Shown here one piece after another: positions 37,993 through 46,855 of a stretch of 64,000 nt of DNA (its first letter is position 1; the number at the start of each line of letters is the position of its first letter). Source of the stretch: Grimontia sedimenti. GTDB lineage: Bacteria > Pseudomonadota > Gammaproteobacteria > Enterobacterales > Vibrionaceae. Made by a program: the position numbers and the translations under genes. Location of the stretch: positions 186,001-250,000 of the forward strand of contig NZ_JAALDL010000004.1 of NCBI RefSeq assembly GCF_011045095.1, written 5' to 3'. Below the pieces are notes generated by a model, which had not been told where the DNA came from, did not search any database, and was given only the letters and a program-made list of their open reading frames with translations.

Positions 37993-38687
37993 TAAGCGTT
38001 CAACCAAGCGTGCAGGACACGTGTGGTTGCCTCCGGTTTTTCAAGTGTGGGCAAATGCCCGGCAAAAGGAATAATGATGAAATCAGCATGGGGAATGAGC
38101 GACTTCATGGTGTCGTGTCGATCTCTCGGACAGAGCTGGTCGTCTTCTCCCATTAATATCAGGGTAGGAACAGTTACCGTGCGCAGGGTGTCCTGCTGAT
38201 CCGGGCGATCGCGAAGGGCGAGTGACTGGTTAATAAAGCAGGTATCGCCAAGGTTCGCTGCCATCTCAAGGCACAGCTTTTCGATATCAGGACGTGGGAT
38301 GTCACGGTGAACGTATTTAGGGATCATGACCTCTTGCATCACGTCCAACATTTCACCGTTTGCGGTGCGAACAAGGTGCTGTTTTCTGCCCTCTTTTACT
38401 TCGTCGAGTTCAGCGCGGGGGTTGGTGTCCATCAACGCGAGTCGGGTGATACGCTCCGGCGCCTGACGGAAGACTTCCATTGCCAGTATGCCGCCCATGG
38501 AAAGCCCACCCAGCGCGAACTTCTCGGGGGCGTTTTCCAATACGTCCGCTGCGAGCGCTGACATGCTGTCATGACCATCGATATTCATCACGATCACTTC
38601 ACGTTCTTCGCCCAATGAAGCAACCTGATGCTCAAACAGGCGGTGATCGCACATCATGCCGGGAAGCAGGACTAATGGCTCATTCAT
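37992..38687 (-). CDS. Alpha/beta hydrolase of the catabolic cluster
   Basis: A 231-residue cytoplasmic hydrolase. LVLLPGMMCDHRLFEHQ provides the oxyanion loop, the nucleophile is Ser in GLSMGG, the acid Asp in GEDDQLCP and the base His in FAGHLPTLE. It resembles enol-lactone hydrolases and esterases. ATG 38687 overlaps the bicupin stop (ATGA), and its own stop overlaps the RraA-like start, so the three are translationally coupled. Likely opens a lactone or ester made by the upstream enzymes (inference). Confidence 0.88.
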   Translation of the reverse strand: MNEPLVLLPGMMCDHRLFEHQVASLGEEREVIVMNIDGHDSMSALAADVLENAPEKFALGGLSMGGILAMEVFRQAPERITRLALMDTNPRAELDEVKEGRKQHLVRTANGEMLDVMQEVMIPKYVHRDIPRPDIEKLCLEMAANLGDTCFINQSLALRDRPDQQDTLRTVTVPTLILMGEDDQLCPRDRHDTMKSLIPHADFIIIPFAGHLPTLEKPEATTRVLHAWLNA

Positions 38688-39646
38688 ACGTCTTCCCCAG
38701 TCCAAGTCAGGCCAGCAGGATCATCAGTGCGCGTGACACGAAAAAGGCTGGCTTCACCGGAGGCAGTGACCTTGAGTGAGTAGTCGGTACCTCCGGGAAG
38801 CCAAATAGTGTCACCAGGATTGAAGATTTCTGTCTTGTCTTGCCAACTGACAGACCAATGTCCTCGCATCACCATTAGGACCACATCTTTTTCTGCGTGA
38901 AGTGTTTCGGGAAGCGGTGACTGACGGGAAAGAAAATCGACTTCAAAACCCGGCTTGTCGATCAATAAGCCATGCTCGCCAATGACACTCACAGCGCCTT
39001 GGGCAGACATGGCCATCATGTCCCAGTAGCGGGCGACGTAATACTTAACTACGGTTGTCGCATCTGGGCGGAGTAGAGCGTCAAGCCAGTCCTGCTGAGG
39101 AAGAGGCATTTCTCTCTCTCCGCTTGGCAGTGACTCACCGCGCTTAGCGTCGTAAAGCCGGCCTGTTTCACTGAGTATTAAGCCGTGTTCCTGAGCGGCC
39201 TCACGGACGTGCGGTGCCCAAATGACGCCACCGCCGGCATCATCGCCACCCAGTATCGACATGATCATCCCGTAATCGCTACCGATGTTTTCAAAGCCAC
39301 GGAATAAGCGGGTAGGAATGTTGAAAATGTCTCCTTCTTCGAGGACGACTTCACCGTCTTCTCCGGTTTCTCCCCAAAAGAAGCGCCAGCGTCCTTTCAG
39401 GACAAAGAAAACCTCCGCAGTATTGTGGGAGTGCAGAGAGTTGAAACAGCGGGGAGGTTGGCCAGCCGCGCCAATATTGAAGCCCGGCGTGGCGTTGATG
39501 TGTACGTGCTGATCAGGGCTTTCCGACACACCACCGCCAATAATGGTGAAGTTCTCCTTTTCAGAGGAACCCGGTGTATGTGCATCGATAAAGGCTGTAC
39601 GACACGGGATCAATTCGCCGAATCTCACCCATTGAGGCTGTTCCAT
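38684..39646 (-). CDS. Bicupin protein
   Basis: A 320-residue protein with two cupin barrels. Cupin 1 (about residues 60-150) has HSHNTAEVFFVLKGRW, the HxHxxxE metal motif, but the second motif reads NIPTRLFRGFEN, where the usual fourth metal His is absent. Cupin 2 (about 215-310) has GDTIWLPGG but no HxH, so is probably structural. Gentisate-dioxygenase-like or isomerase activity is conceivable. Start ATG 39646 follows AAGGAG; a long upstream extension is not supported. Confidence 0.82.
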   Translation of the reverse strand: MEQPQWVRFGELIPCRTAFIDAHTPGSSEKENFTIIGGGVSESPDQHVHINATPGFNIGAAGQPPRCFNSLHSHNTAEVFFVLKGRWRFFWGETGEDGEVVLEEGDIFNIPTRLFRGFENIGSDYGMIMSILGGDDAGGGVIWAPHVREAAQEHGLILSETGRLYDAKRGESLPSGEREMPLPQQDWLDALLRPDATTVVKYYVARYWDMMAMSAQGAVSVIGEHGLLIDKPGFEVDFLSRQSPLPETLHAEKDVVLMVMRGHWSVSWQDKTEIFNPGDTIWLPGGTDYSLKVTASGEASLFRVTRTDDPAGLTWTGEDV

Positions 39647-39683
39647 TATTTTCTCCTTTAAGATATAAGCCTGATAACTGACA

Positions 39684-40652
39684 TCAACCTGTGTGCAGGG
39701 CGATTTGTTTCCAGATAGACGTTTCGTCGAACACCACAAACTCCCGTCGGATGCCATAAGGCCCGAATTCGGCATGTGCAGCGGCCATCACGTAAACCTC
39801 GGCACCAGACGGTTGGCCAAAATAGCCCCAACCATCATGCTTCCCATGGAGCGAGAAACGGATAGCAGCACGTGGTGGCATGAGAGGATCTTCCCGTCCG
39901 ATCTGATGTTCAATCTTGAACGTGGCGTTCGGAAAACTGGCGCGGAGCCCAATCCAGAACTGGTCGATAGGTCCCCACGAATTGACGGTGACTCCGCCAG
40001 GATACTCCGCCTGACAGGCGCGGTCATAGCACTCGGGAATACACGATAATTCGGCATTCATCATACGGGTTAGGACATCGGCGTAGTGCTGTCCCCATAC
40101 ATTGTCATTGCCTTTTCCTAAGTAGGGCCCTAACTGATCGGTTGCCGGTGTGAAGGGATGGGAGCAGTGTTCAGAACCACCCTGTTCAGCGATTTGTTGC
40201 ATCGCAAAGGCTTTTGGATCGTGGCCAAGCTGGCGGACGATGGCGCCGAGGTCGCGGATCAGCCACTCATCATTGATTTGGTTATTGATGGCATGGCAGT
40301 CGGCAATAATGCGGTAGCGCAGTTTTGTGCCCGTCGCTTTGCCAAACTGACCGTCATGCATGTGCGTGGCTTCTGACAGAATTCGGTGGGATGACAGCAT
40401 TCCCTCCTCGGGTGAGCCACTCCATATAACGTCTTCACCAAAAAGCGTTCTGTCGGGCAGCTCGTTGAGGATCCCCGCAGTTTGGGCAATCACATCACGG
40501 TTACCGACTGAGAGCCCTGCAGGTGTTCGAACCACAATATCTTCCGCATAGTAGTCGTGCAGTGAGGCGAGATTTCGGCCTTCCCAAATCTCCTTAGTGA
40601 TGCCAAGAATGTAGTCCGGAAAGTCGACAAACTTTTCGTTAAAGCCCTTCAT
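39684..40652 (-). CDS. Twin-domain SnoaL-like (NTF2-fold) protein A
   Basis: A 322-residue protein with two SnoaL/ester-cyclase-type NTF2-like halves: IWEGRNLASLHDYYAEDIVVRTPAG starts the first, and TRMMNAELSCIPECYDRACQAEYPGG with FWIGLRASFPNATFKIEH starts the second. SnoaL-like proteins include polyketide cyclases, isomerases and hydrolases; annotation pipelines call these ester cyclases but that is not a known activity. It overlaps the LacI-type gene by 4 bp. Related genes are at 42434, 44843 and 50099. Confidence 0.82.
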   Translation of the reverse strand: MKGFNEKFVDFPDYILGITKEIWEGRNLASLHDYYAEDIVVRTPAGLSVGNRDVIAQTAGILNELPDRTLFGEDVIWSGSPEEGMLSSHRILSEATHMHDGQFGKATGTKLRYRIIADCHAINNQINDEWLIRDLGAIVRQLGHDPKAFAMQQIAEQGGSEHCSHPFTPATDQLGPYLGKGNDNVWGQHYADVLTRMMNAELSCIPECYDRACQAEYPGGVTVNSWGPIDQFWIGLRASFPNATFKIEHQIGREDPLMPPRAAIRFSLHGKHDGWGYFGQPSGAEVYVMAAAHAEFGPYGIRREFVVFDETSIWKQIALHTG

Positions 40653-41667
40653 GATGTGTATCCCTTCGGTAATCTGGCTGAGCCGCGGACGATCAACGGC
40701 GAACCAATGGCAACCTTCTGAGGTGCATCGTTCTCATGGCTGATCTGTTGCAGCAAAATTCTGACGGTTTCACTCACCATGATGTCGGCGCGTTGCGCCA
40801 GTGTGGTGAGGTTGTAAGCAGGCCATGAAGCGGCGGGAACATCGTCAAACCCAACCACGGACACGTCTTCTGGAACGCGAAGGCCGAGCTCAAAACGGAT
40901 GGTGTCCATGACGGCCAAGGCCATGTGATCATTGGCCACAAACACAGCGTCGGGCGGATCGTTCTTGAACATCGCGCGGGTTGCTTCACGAGCTTTGTCC
41001 ATGTCGAACATGCCATCGCCTCGGGAGTGAACATCAATACCTGCCTGCTGCAATCCGGCACGGAAGCCAATTTCCCGGTCACGTTGGGTGGATGTGCAAT
41101 CTAGCCCAGCAATGTAGCTAATTTTTTATGGCCACCGGCGACAAGAAACTCTGCAGCAGCAATGCCGCCACTGAAATTGTCAGAGGTGACAGAAGAGAAA
41201 TCATCGCCTTGTTGGGAGCGGTTAAAGAGAACGATAGGTACACCAACTGAGCGACAGCGTGCAGCAAGCTCCGAGGATAAATCGACGGATGCGGCGATAA
41301 TGCCATCGACCTGATAATCCAGGATCTCTTCAATCACTTCCTCGATAACACTATCCGAGTTGTTCGCCATGAAGATCAGGACATGGTAGCCCTGCTCCTG
41401 AAGCTGGTTGGAAAGTTTTTCCAGTGCGTCGGGATAGAACTGGTTATTGAGGTAAGCGACAACCAGGCCAATGACCCGGCTTTTGCCAGAGACCATGGCG
41501 CGTGCCAAAACGTTTGGCCTGTATCCGAGCTCTTCTGCGGCCTTTTTGACCTTCTCGATGGTTTTTTTCGACGCAGAACCGCCCGGTGTAAACACCCGGC
41601 TGACTGCGGACTGGCTGACGCCTGCGCGTTTGGCGACGTCGGTTGAGGTGACTTTATCGTTTGCCAT
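40649..41667 (-). pseudogene. LacI-family regulator, frameshifted
   Basis: A sugar-type repressor gene broken by one base. The N-terminal part has the LacI headpiece (VTSTDVAKRAGVSQSAVSRVF) and hinge, plus the first half of the effector domain up to GGHKKLATLLG then stop. The remainder (DCTSTQRDREIGFRAGLQQAG... FDDVPAASWPAYNLTTLAQ) continues in another frame from about 41110. Adding one base near 41117-41124 (+ strand, region ATGTAGCTAATTT) restores KKLAYIAGL, the normal LacI spelling. Start ATG 41667 overlaps the SDR stop (TAATG). If real, the cluster may be constitutively expressed; a sequencing error is equally possible. Confidence 0.88.
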
Positions 41668-42437
41668 TATTCTGCTGTCCAACCTCCGTCTACTTTCAGC
41701 GAGGTTCCTGTGACCATGGCTGAGGCATTTGAAGCGAGATAAACCACAGCGCCCATCAAATCTTCCACTTCGCCAACGCGGTCGAGTTTGATGTGGCTTT
41801 CAATCCAGGCGCGCTTTTCCGGGTCCGCAAACGTCGACGCAGTGAGGTCGGTTTTGATGAAAGTGGGGCAAACGGTATTCACGCGGATGCCTTTTTTACC
41901 CCACTCGATTGCCATGGCTTTGGTAAACCCTTCGACGGCATGTTTACTTGCGCAGTAAACGGCGCGATCAAGACCACCCACGTGTGCCATCTGGCTGGAA
42001 ATTGAAATCAGGCTGCCCGGCTTGCCCGCGGCAATGAGCTTTTTGGCGGCAAACTGAAACAGGAAATACGCCGCTTTCACATTGAGGTTGAAGACCTGAT
42101 CGTAGTCATCGGACTGGGTATCAACAGCGGGGGAGTGTTTGGCCAGGCCTGCTGAGTTGAGTACCACATCAAAAGGTTCGCGAGCGTCCATTTCACGCTC
42201 TAACGCAGCGAGATCTGTCATGTCCAAGGGTAGCGCTTCTGCATGTAACCCTTCGTCGGCCATGGCTTGCTGAAGGGCAATGAGCTGGTCTTTTCTACGT
42301 GCCATCAAGGTGACATGTGCGCCTGCTCGCGCAAGAGCCGCGGCGCACGCGAGACCGATCCCTGACGACGCGCCCGTGACTAATGCACGCATGCCAGTGA
42401 GGTCAAATGAAGGGGTTTTGGGCAGGGCAATGGTCAT
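41667..42437 (-). CDS. Short-chain dehydrogenase/reductase of the catabolic cluster
   Basis: A 256-residue SDR with TGASSGIGLACAAAL cofactor motif, ARRKDQL (NADP preference suggested), NSAG, catalytic Ser in ISISSQMAHVGG, YCASK, and the C-terminal GTSLKVDGGWTAE typical of FabG/gluconate-dehydrogenase-like members. The ATGA overlap with the upstream SnoaL-like gene and the TAATG overlap with the repressor gene show tight coupling. Likely oxidises or reduces a hydroxyl of the pathway substrate. Confidence 0.92.
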   Translation of the reverse strand: MTIALPKTPSFDLTGMRALVTGASSGIGLACAAALARAGAHVTLMARRKDQLIALQQAMADEGLHAEALPLDMTDLAALEREMDAREPFDVVLNSAGLAKHSPAVDTQSDDYDQVFNLNVKAAYFLFQFAAKKLIAAGKPGSLISISSQMAHVGGLDRAVYCASKHAVEGFTKAMAIEWGKKGIRVNTVCPTFIKTDLTASTFADPEKRAWIESHIKLDRVGEVEDLMGAVVYLASNASAMVTGTSLKVDGGWTAE

Positions 42438-43486
42438 AATACTTCCTTTGGTAATTCGACCGCACGGTGCGGCCTGGCTTTGTTGAATTCCTTCAGTCTG
42501 CCAAAAACGTCTACGCCGAGCTGGGCGTAAACATCTAAAAGGTCAACCAAAACCCAGTTTTCAGCGATCTTCCCATCTTCGATACGCCAGAAGTCCAGAC
42601 TGCGCAGCGAGACCTGTTGACCAGAGGGGGCGATTCCCAGCCAGCCATCGGCACTGAGCGTCTGTCGCATGTTTGGCCAGCCCGTTACCGCGACATAGTT
42701 GTCTTGTGCGAACAGGTGAATATCCGCTTCACTGTGCACTTTTCCCCGATCAGGCATTGCGTTGAGAAATGGGATTTGATGCCAATGACGAAAACCTGAA
42801 AGACCGCGGCAAGTGCCAATACCCGCTGGGCCATACCAAGTCAGATTTGGGTGCCAATAATGCGTCAGGTTCATCACCTCGGGGCCACCTTGGGCGGGGT
42901 GACGGATCAGGTCATTAAGCATCGCTAAAACAAGCCTGGCGCTGGATGGCGTATCCTCCGTTTCAGGCGACAACGCTTTCACGCCATCTTGGGTCGCTGG
43001 CCCCGGAACCAGTCCTTCCCGTCCTAACGATGGCGCCATTGGCCAGGCATTGGCTTGCATCATCACTTCGACCACATCCCAGATGGCCTGCACCTGAACG
43101 ATGCGGTCATCGGCAATCTGATAGAACTCGTGATAGCGCATGTGGGTGAAGTGTCCGGTCGGTGGAATATCCAAAAACGGACTGAGAAAGGTGCCGCAGT
43201 AATAGCCGCAGCAGCCAATCCATTGCTGACCGTGTTGGTCTTTTCCATGAATGACGATGGTATCCCGACGCTCAAGATCCGGCATTGCCTCAAACAAAGG
43301 TTGATAGCTTTGATGAAGCCATTGCGACGCGCCAGTCATGTCCCCGAAAGGATGACACATGTGGATCACGGCATTGGGGTCGAATAGCTCCTCGGCGGCT
43401 GTTTCCAGCGCGCCAAGTTCGGCGTTTCTCTGACACTGACGCCAGCGAGAAAAGGCGTCGGCAATGCGGTGATTTTCCATCGTCAC
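42434..43486 (-). CDS. Twin-domain SnoaL-like protein B
   Basis: A 350-residue protein of two NTF2-like halves. The first includes HPFGDMTGASQWLHQSYQPLF, the second LTWYGPAGIGTCRGLSGFRHWH and the end motif DFWRIEDGKIAENWVLVDLLDVYAQLGVD, closely shared with the proteins at 44843 and 50099. The GTG start at 43486 follows AGAGGA; ATG 43480 is an alternative. No signal peptide. Function unknown; cyclase, isomerase or lyase activity is possible for the fold. Confidence 0.82.
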   Translation of the reverse strand: MTMENHRIADAFSRWRQCQRNAELGALETAAEELFDPNAVIHMCHPFGDMTGASQWLHQSYQPLFEAMPDLERRDTIVIHGKDQHGQQWIGCCGYYCGTFLSPFLDIPPTGHFTHMRYHEFYQIADDRIVQVQAIWDVVEVMMQANAWPMAPSLGREGLVPGPATQDGVKALSPETEDTPSSARLVLAMLNDLIRHPAQGGPEVMNLTHYWHPNLTWYGPAGIGTCRGLSGFRHWHQIPFLNAMPDRGKVHSEADIHLFAQDNYVAVTGWPNMRQTLSADGWLGIAPSGQQVSLRSLDFWRIEDGKIAENWVLVDLLDVYAQLGVDVFGRLKEFNKARPHRAVELPKEVL

Positions 43487-43492
43487 GGATGC

Positions 43493-44809
43493 TTATCCTC
43501 TTGCCGCGGGTTCGCCGTATGGCACGTCTTTGTTGCCATAGCGTCTCACTCGCACGTTGCACTGTTCTGCGTGACCAACAAAGCCCTCGAGCATGCAAAG
43601 ACGTGAGCCATACTCACCAATCAGGGTTGCGGCCTCATCGGTCAGGATTTTCTGGTAACTGTGTGTCTTGAGGTACTTGCCTACCCAAAGTCCGCCGGTA
43701 TATCGGCCTGCTTTCTGGGTCGGCAGGGTGTGGTTGGTACCAATCACCTTGTCACCGTTGGACACATTGGTACGCGGGCCAAGGAACAGGCCGCCGTAAC
43801 AGGTCATGTTGTCGAGGAACCAGTCGTCCCGGTCGGTCATCACCTGCACATGTTCATAGGCTTTTTCCTCAGAAACGGCGAGCATTTCCTCGTAGGTATC
43901 GCAGAGAATGATCTCGCCATAATCACGCCAACTGACACTGGCGGTGTCGGCGGTGGGCAGGATGTTCAGAATACGTTCGATTTCCGCCATGGTTTCGGTC
44001 GCCAGCTTTTCACTGGTCGTGACCAGCGCAGCAGGTGAGTTGTAGCCATGCTCTGCTTGACCGAGAAGGTCTGTCGCACACATTTCGGCGTCCACGGTAT
44101 CGTCAGCGATCACCATGGTTTCTGTTGGTCCAGCAAAGAGATCGATACCCACGCGTCCGAACAACTGGCGCTTCGCTTCTGCCACAAAGGCATTACCCGG
44201 ACCGACGAGCAGGTGCACTGGCGCGATGGTTTCGGTGCCCAGCGCCATTGCACCTACAGCCTGAATGCCACCTAACACATAGATTTCGTCGGCACCGCCT
44301 AGATGCATCGCTGCCACAACTGCAGGGTTAGGCTCACCATTAAACGGCGGTGTACAGGCAATCACGCGTGGTACGCCTGCGACTTTCGCCGTGGCGACCG
44401 ACATGTGCGCCGAAGCCACCATAGGGAATTTTCCGCCAGGGACGTAACAGCCGACACTTTGTACCGGAATATTTTTGTGCCCTAGGATGACGCCGGGTAA
44501 GGTCTCGACTTCCACATCGCTCATTGATGCGAGTTGTACTTTCGCAAAGTTGGTCACCTGCTCGTTGGCAAAGCGAATATCCGCCATGTCTTCAGGGGAG
44601 ACTTTGGCAATAATGCTTTCGATGTCCTCTTGGGACAGAAGGAAAGATTCTGGCGCGTAGTTGTCGAATTTGATCGCCAGCTCGCGAACAGCGGCATCGC
44701 CTTCGTGCTCGATTTTTTTCAGGGTATCAGCAACGATCTGGACGACTTTTTCGTTGTCGCTCTCTTTATCAGACTCTGACTTCCCTGTTTTTAAATATCT
44801 GACTGTCAT
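43493..44809 (-). CDS. Histidinol-dehydrogenase-family enzyme (HpsN-like)
   Basis: A 438-residue NAD-dependent dehydrogenase of the HisD superfamily but not in a his operon. Conserved residues of the family are present: zinc-binding Gln and His in [11 protein letters not shown], Glu-His in AYEHVQVMT, Asp in [14 protein letters not shown] and the late His in FVGHAEQ. It closely recalls HpsN, the sulfopropanediol 3-dehydrogenase, and related catabolic homologues that oxidise an alcohol to an acid in four-electron fashion. No sulfolyase is nearby, so the substrate is open. AGAGG lies before the ATG. Confidence 0.88.
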   Translation of the reverse strand: MTVRYLKTGKSESDKESDNEKVVQIVADTLKKIEHEGDAAVRELAIKFDNYAPESFLLSQEDIESIIAKVSPEDMADIRFANEQVTNFAKVQLASMSDVEVETLPGVILGHKNIPVQSVGCYVPGGKFPMVASAHMSVATAKVAGVPRVIACTPPFNGEPNPAVVAAMHLGGADEIYVLGGIQAVGAMALGTETIAPVHLLVGPGNAFVAEAKRQLFGRVGIDLFAGPTETMVIADDTVDAEMCATDLLGQAEHGYNSPAALVTTSEKLATETMAEIERILNILPTADTASVSWRDYGEIILCDTYEEMLAVSEEKAYEHVQVMTDRDDWFLDNMTCYGGLFLGPRTNVSNGDKVIGTNHTLPTQKAGRYTGGLWVGKYLKTHSYQKILTDEAATLIGEYGSRLCMLEGFVGHAEQCNVRVRRYGNKDVPYGEPAARG

Positions 44810-44842
44810 GTTTTTTTCCTCTAAAGGCGAAAAGGGTGAAAA

Positions 44843-45373
44843 TTATGAAGCGGGTGATGGTGGGACTTTTTCATTGCGGTCAAACGCTTCCCAGCCTTCG
44901 CCGTTGAATGCATCGACACCTAACTGAGCGAGTACGTACGGAAAATCCACCATCACCCAGTTGTCGACGATTTTTCCGTCCTGCACTTTCCAAAAATCCA
45001 TGTAACGGATTTCCACTTGTTGTCCGGTTGGGGCGATGCCCATAAATGTGCCAGTATGCTTGGCGGTTTGATGGCCAAATGCGGCTGCCCATTCGCCCAT
45101 GTAAAGCCGTGCTTCATCCACGCAAACTTTGTCTGAAAAGGCTGCCTGGAAGGGCCTTTGCCAGTTGCGCTGGAAGGCTTCCAAACCATGTTTGGTGCCA
45201 CAGCCCTGATTCCCAAACCAACGAAAGCTCTCAGAAAAAAACTCGCCGATATCAGCAATGCGGTGATCGTTCAGGCCATCGACCATGGACTCGATAACCT
45301 GACGGGTTTCTTCCGTCTTGGTCATGTCTGTGTCTTTGGTGAGCGTGGCCTGTTCGGGTCTTGAGCCTTTCAT
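44843..45373 (-). CDS. Single-domain SnoaL-like protein
   Basis: A 176-residue NTF2-fold protein corresponding to the C-terminal half of the twin-domain proteins: IAPTGQQVEIRYMDFWKVQDGKIVDNWVMVDF then PYVLAQLGVDAFN. The ATG follows the ATPase stop directly (TAAATG); ATG 45325 is an alternative. Function unknown. Confidence 0.8.
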   Translation of the reverse strand: MKGSRPEQATLTKDTDMTKTEETRQVIESMVDGLNDHRIADIGEFFSESFRWFGNQGCGTKHGLEAFQRNWQRPFQAAFSDKVCVDEARLYMGEWAAAFGHQTAKHTGTFMGIAPTGQQVEIRYMDFWKVQDGKIVDNWVMVDFPYVLAQLGVDAFNGEGWEAFDRNEKVPPSPAS

Positions 45374-46447
45374 TTATTCTGACTCCGGTTGAGAGAGCCG
45401 TTCGCCCGTTTCTGCGTCGAAAAGATGACAAATACTGGCGGAAATTGTGGCGGAGAAAGGTTGGCCAATGTCGGTGACATACTCTTTATCCGCTTTGATG
45501 GCGACGAGTTCATCATTGACCTTGACAGTGATCATGGTGGCATCACCCAACAGCTCGATGGAGAAGACCTTGGCGTTAATGCCGCTGGACGTTTCACTAC
45601 TATCAGTGACAACGGCATCTTCGGCGCGGAACCCCAGCGTGATGTTGCCGGAAAGGCTTGTATCCAACCCTGTGATGGTGACGTTCTCTGCGGTAAATAC
45701 GCCGCCTTCAATGGTGCCCTTCATCAGGTTCATGGCTGGCGAACCGATGAAGCTGGCGACGAAGGTATTGGCGGGATAGTTGTAAATTTCGGTTGGCGTG
45801 CCGACCTGCTGCACGTTTCCTGCGCTCATTACAACCACGCGATCTGCCAGTGTCATGGCTTCAATCTGGTCATGGGTGACGTAAATCGTGGTGATTTGCA
45901 GCTCGTGGGAAAGGTTCTTGATTTGAGCGCGTGTCGACACCCGCAATTTGGCGTCCAAATTCGAGAGGGGTTCGTCCATCAGGAATACATTGGGCTCGCG
46001 CACAATGGCACGTGCCAGTGCCACGCGTTGGCGTTGCCCACCCGAAAGATCGGCAGGGCGGCGATGTAGGAAATTAGTGAGCTCGACCATTTCAGCCGCA
46101 CGCATCACTTTTTCATCATGGGTGGCCGGGTCGATGTTGCGAACTTTCAGCGGAAAGCGAATGTTTTCGTACACGCTCATATTCGGGTAGAGCGCATAGC
46201 TTTGGAACACCATGGCCACATCTCTGTCTTTCGGCTCAAGGTCGTTCACTACCTTGCCATCAATCAATATTTCTCCGCTGGTCGCTTCCTCTAGCCCAGC
46301 AATCATGCGCATGGTGGTGGTTTTTCCGCAGCCTGATGGTCCAAGTAATACCAGAAACTCCTTGTCAGGAATGGTCAAATCGAAATCTTTGACGCCGATA
46401 AAGTCGCCCCAGCGTTTATCGATATGACGCAACTGCACTTCAGCCAT
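45374..46447 (-). CDS. ABC sugar-type ATP-binding protein of the catabolic regulon
   Basis: A 357-residue MalK/UgpC-class ATPase. Walker A GPSGCGKTT (about residues 37-45), signature LSGGQRQRVALARA, Walker B VFLMDEP, H-loop VTHDQ and a C-terminal TOBE domain are intact. It starts the reverse arm, whereas the matching binding protein and permeases are in the divergent arm, so the intergenic region must coordinate both. GGAGAGC precedes the ATG. Confidence 0.93.
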   Translation of the reverse strand: MAEVQLRHIDKRWGDFIGVKDFDLTIPDKEFLVLLGPSGCGKTTTMRMIAGLEEATSGEILIDGKVVNDLEPKDRDVAMVFQSYALYPNMSVYENIRFPLKVRNIDPATHDEKVMRAAEMVELTNFLHRRPADLSGGQRQRVALARAIVREPNVFLMDEPLSNLDAKLRVSTRAQIKNLSHELQITTIYVTHDQIEAMTLADRVVVMSAGNVQQVGTPTEIYNYPANTFVASFIGSPAMNLMKGTIEGGVFTAENVTITGLDTSLSGNITLGFRAEDAVVTDSSETSSGINAKVFSIELLGDATMITVKVNDELVAIKADKEYVTDIGQPFSATISASICHLFDAETGERLSQPESE

Positions 46448-46855
46448 GATTGCTCTCCACGTTGAATGAAACCTAATGGGTACGTATTCAAAATAAGCAG
46501 AGAAATATGAGTTTTAGAATATGAAAAATAGTGATATTTGAGTGCGGTCACACAAATAAATTTACTTGGCGATAATTCTTAATAATAAGAAAATCAATAA
46601 AATCATTGTTTTGTAAATGAATGATAAATATCATTATTTTAATATATTTGTCATTTTTCAATAAGTTAAAAACAAATATGGCCGCGCAATTTTCACTCAA
46701 ATTAGAAAGAAAGATTTCTTGCTAAAAAAGAATAAAACTACAAACCTTCTTTTTGCATACGTATCTATTTCTGTCTGAATTTGAAGTCAGGCAAGTTAGT
46801 GAGAGACGCAATCGTTTTAGTTATTGCTTATCGGATGAAGAAGTAGGAGAGCAAC
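46448..46855. promoter_or_regulatory. Divergent control region of the catabolic regulon
   Basis: A 408-bp AT-rich intergenic region that must hold promoters for both arms. A CRP-like site is at 46537-46552 (TTTGA-6-TCACA, nine of ten half-site bases). Two TACGTA-centred sequences lie close to either end (46481-46486 and 46758-46763) and have the central CpG palindrome usual for LacI-family operators. No gene is seen. Confidence 0.65.
46537..46552. promoter_or_regulatory. CRP-like site
   Basis: TTTGAGTGCGGTCACA matches TGTGA-N6-TCACA except at one position. Lies in the divergent control region of a carbon-catabolic regulon, where catabolite control is expected. Confidence 0.5.

Noticed and set aside
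43285-43671. 128-residue forward ORF
   Set aside because: Antisense across the junction of two well-supported genes; no motif.
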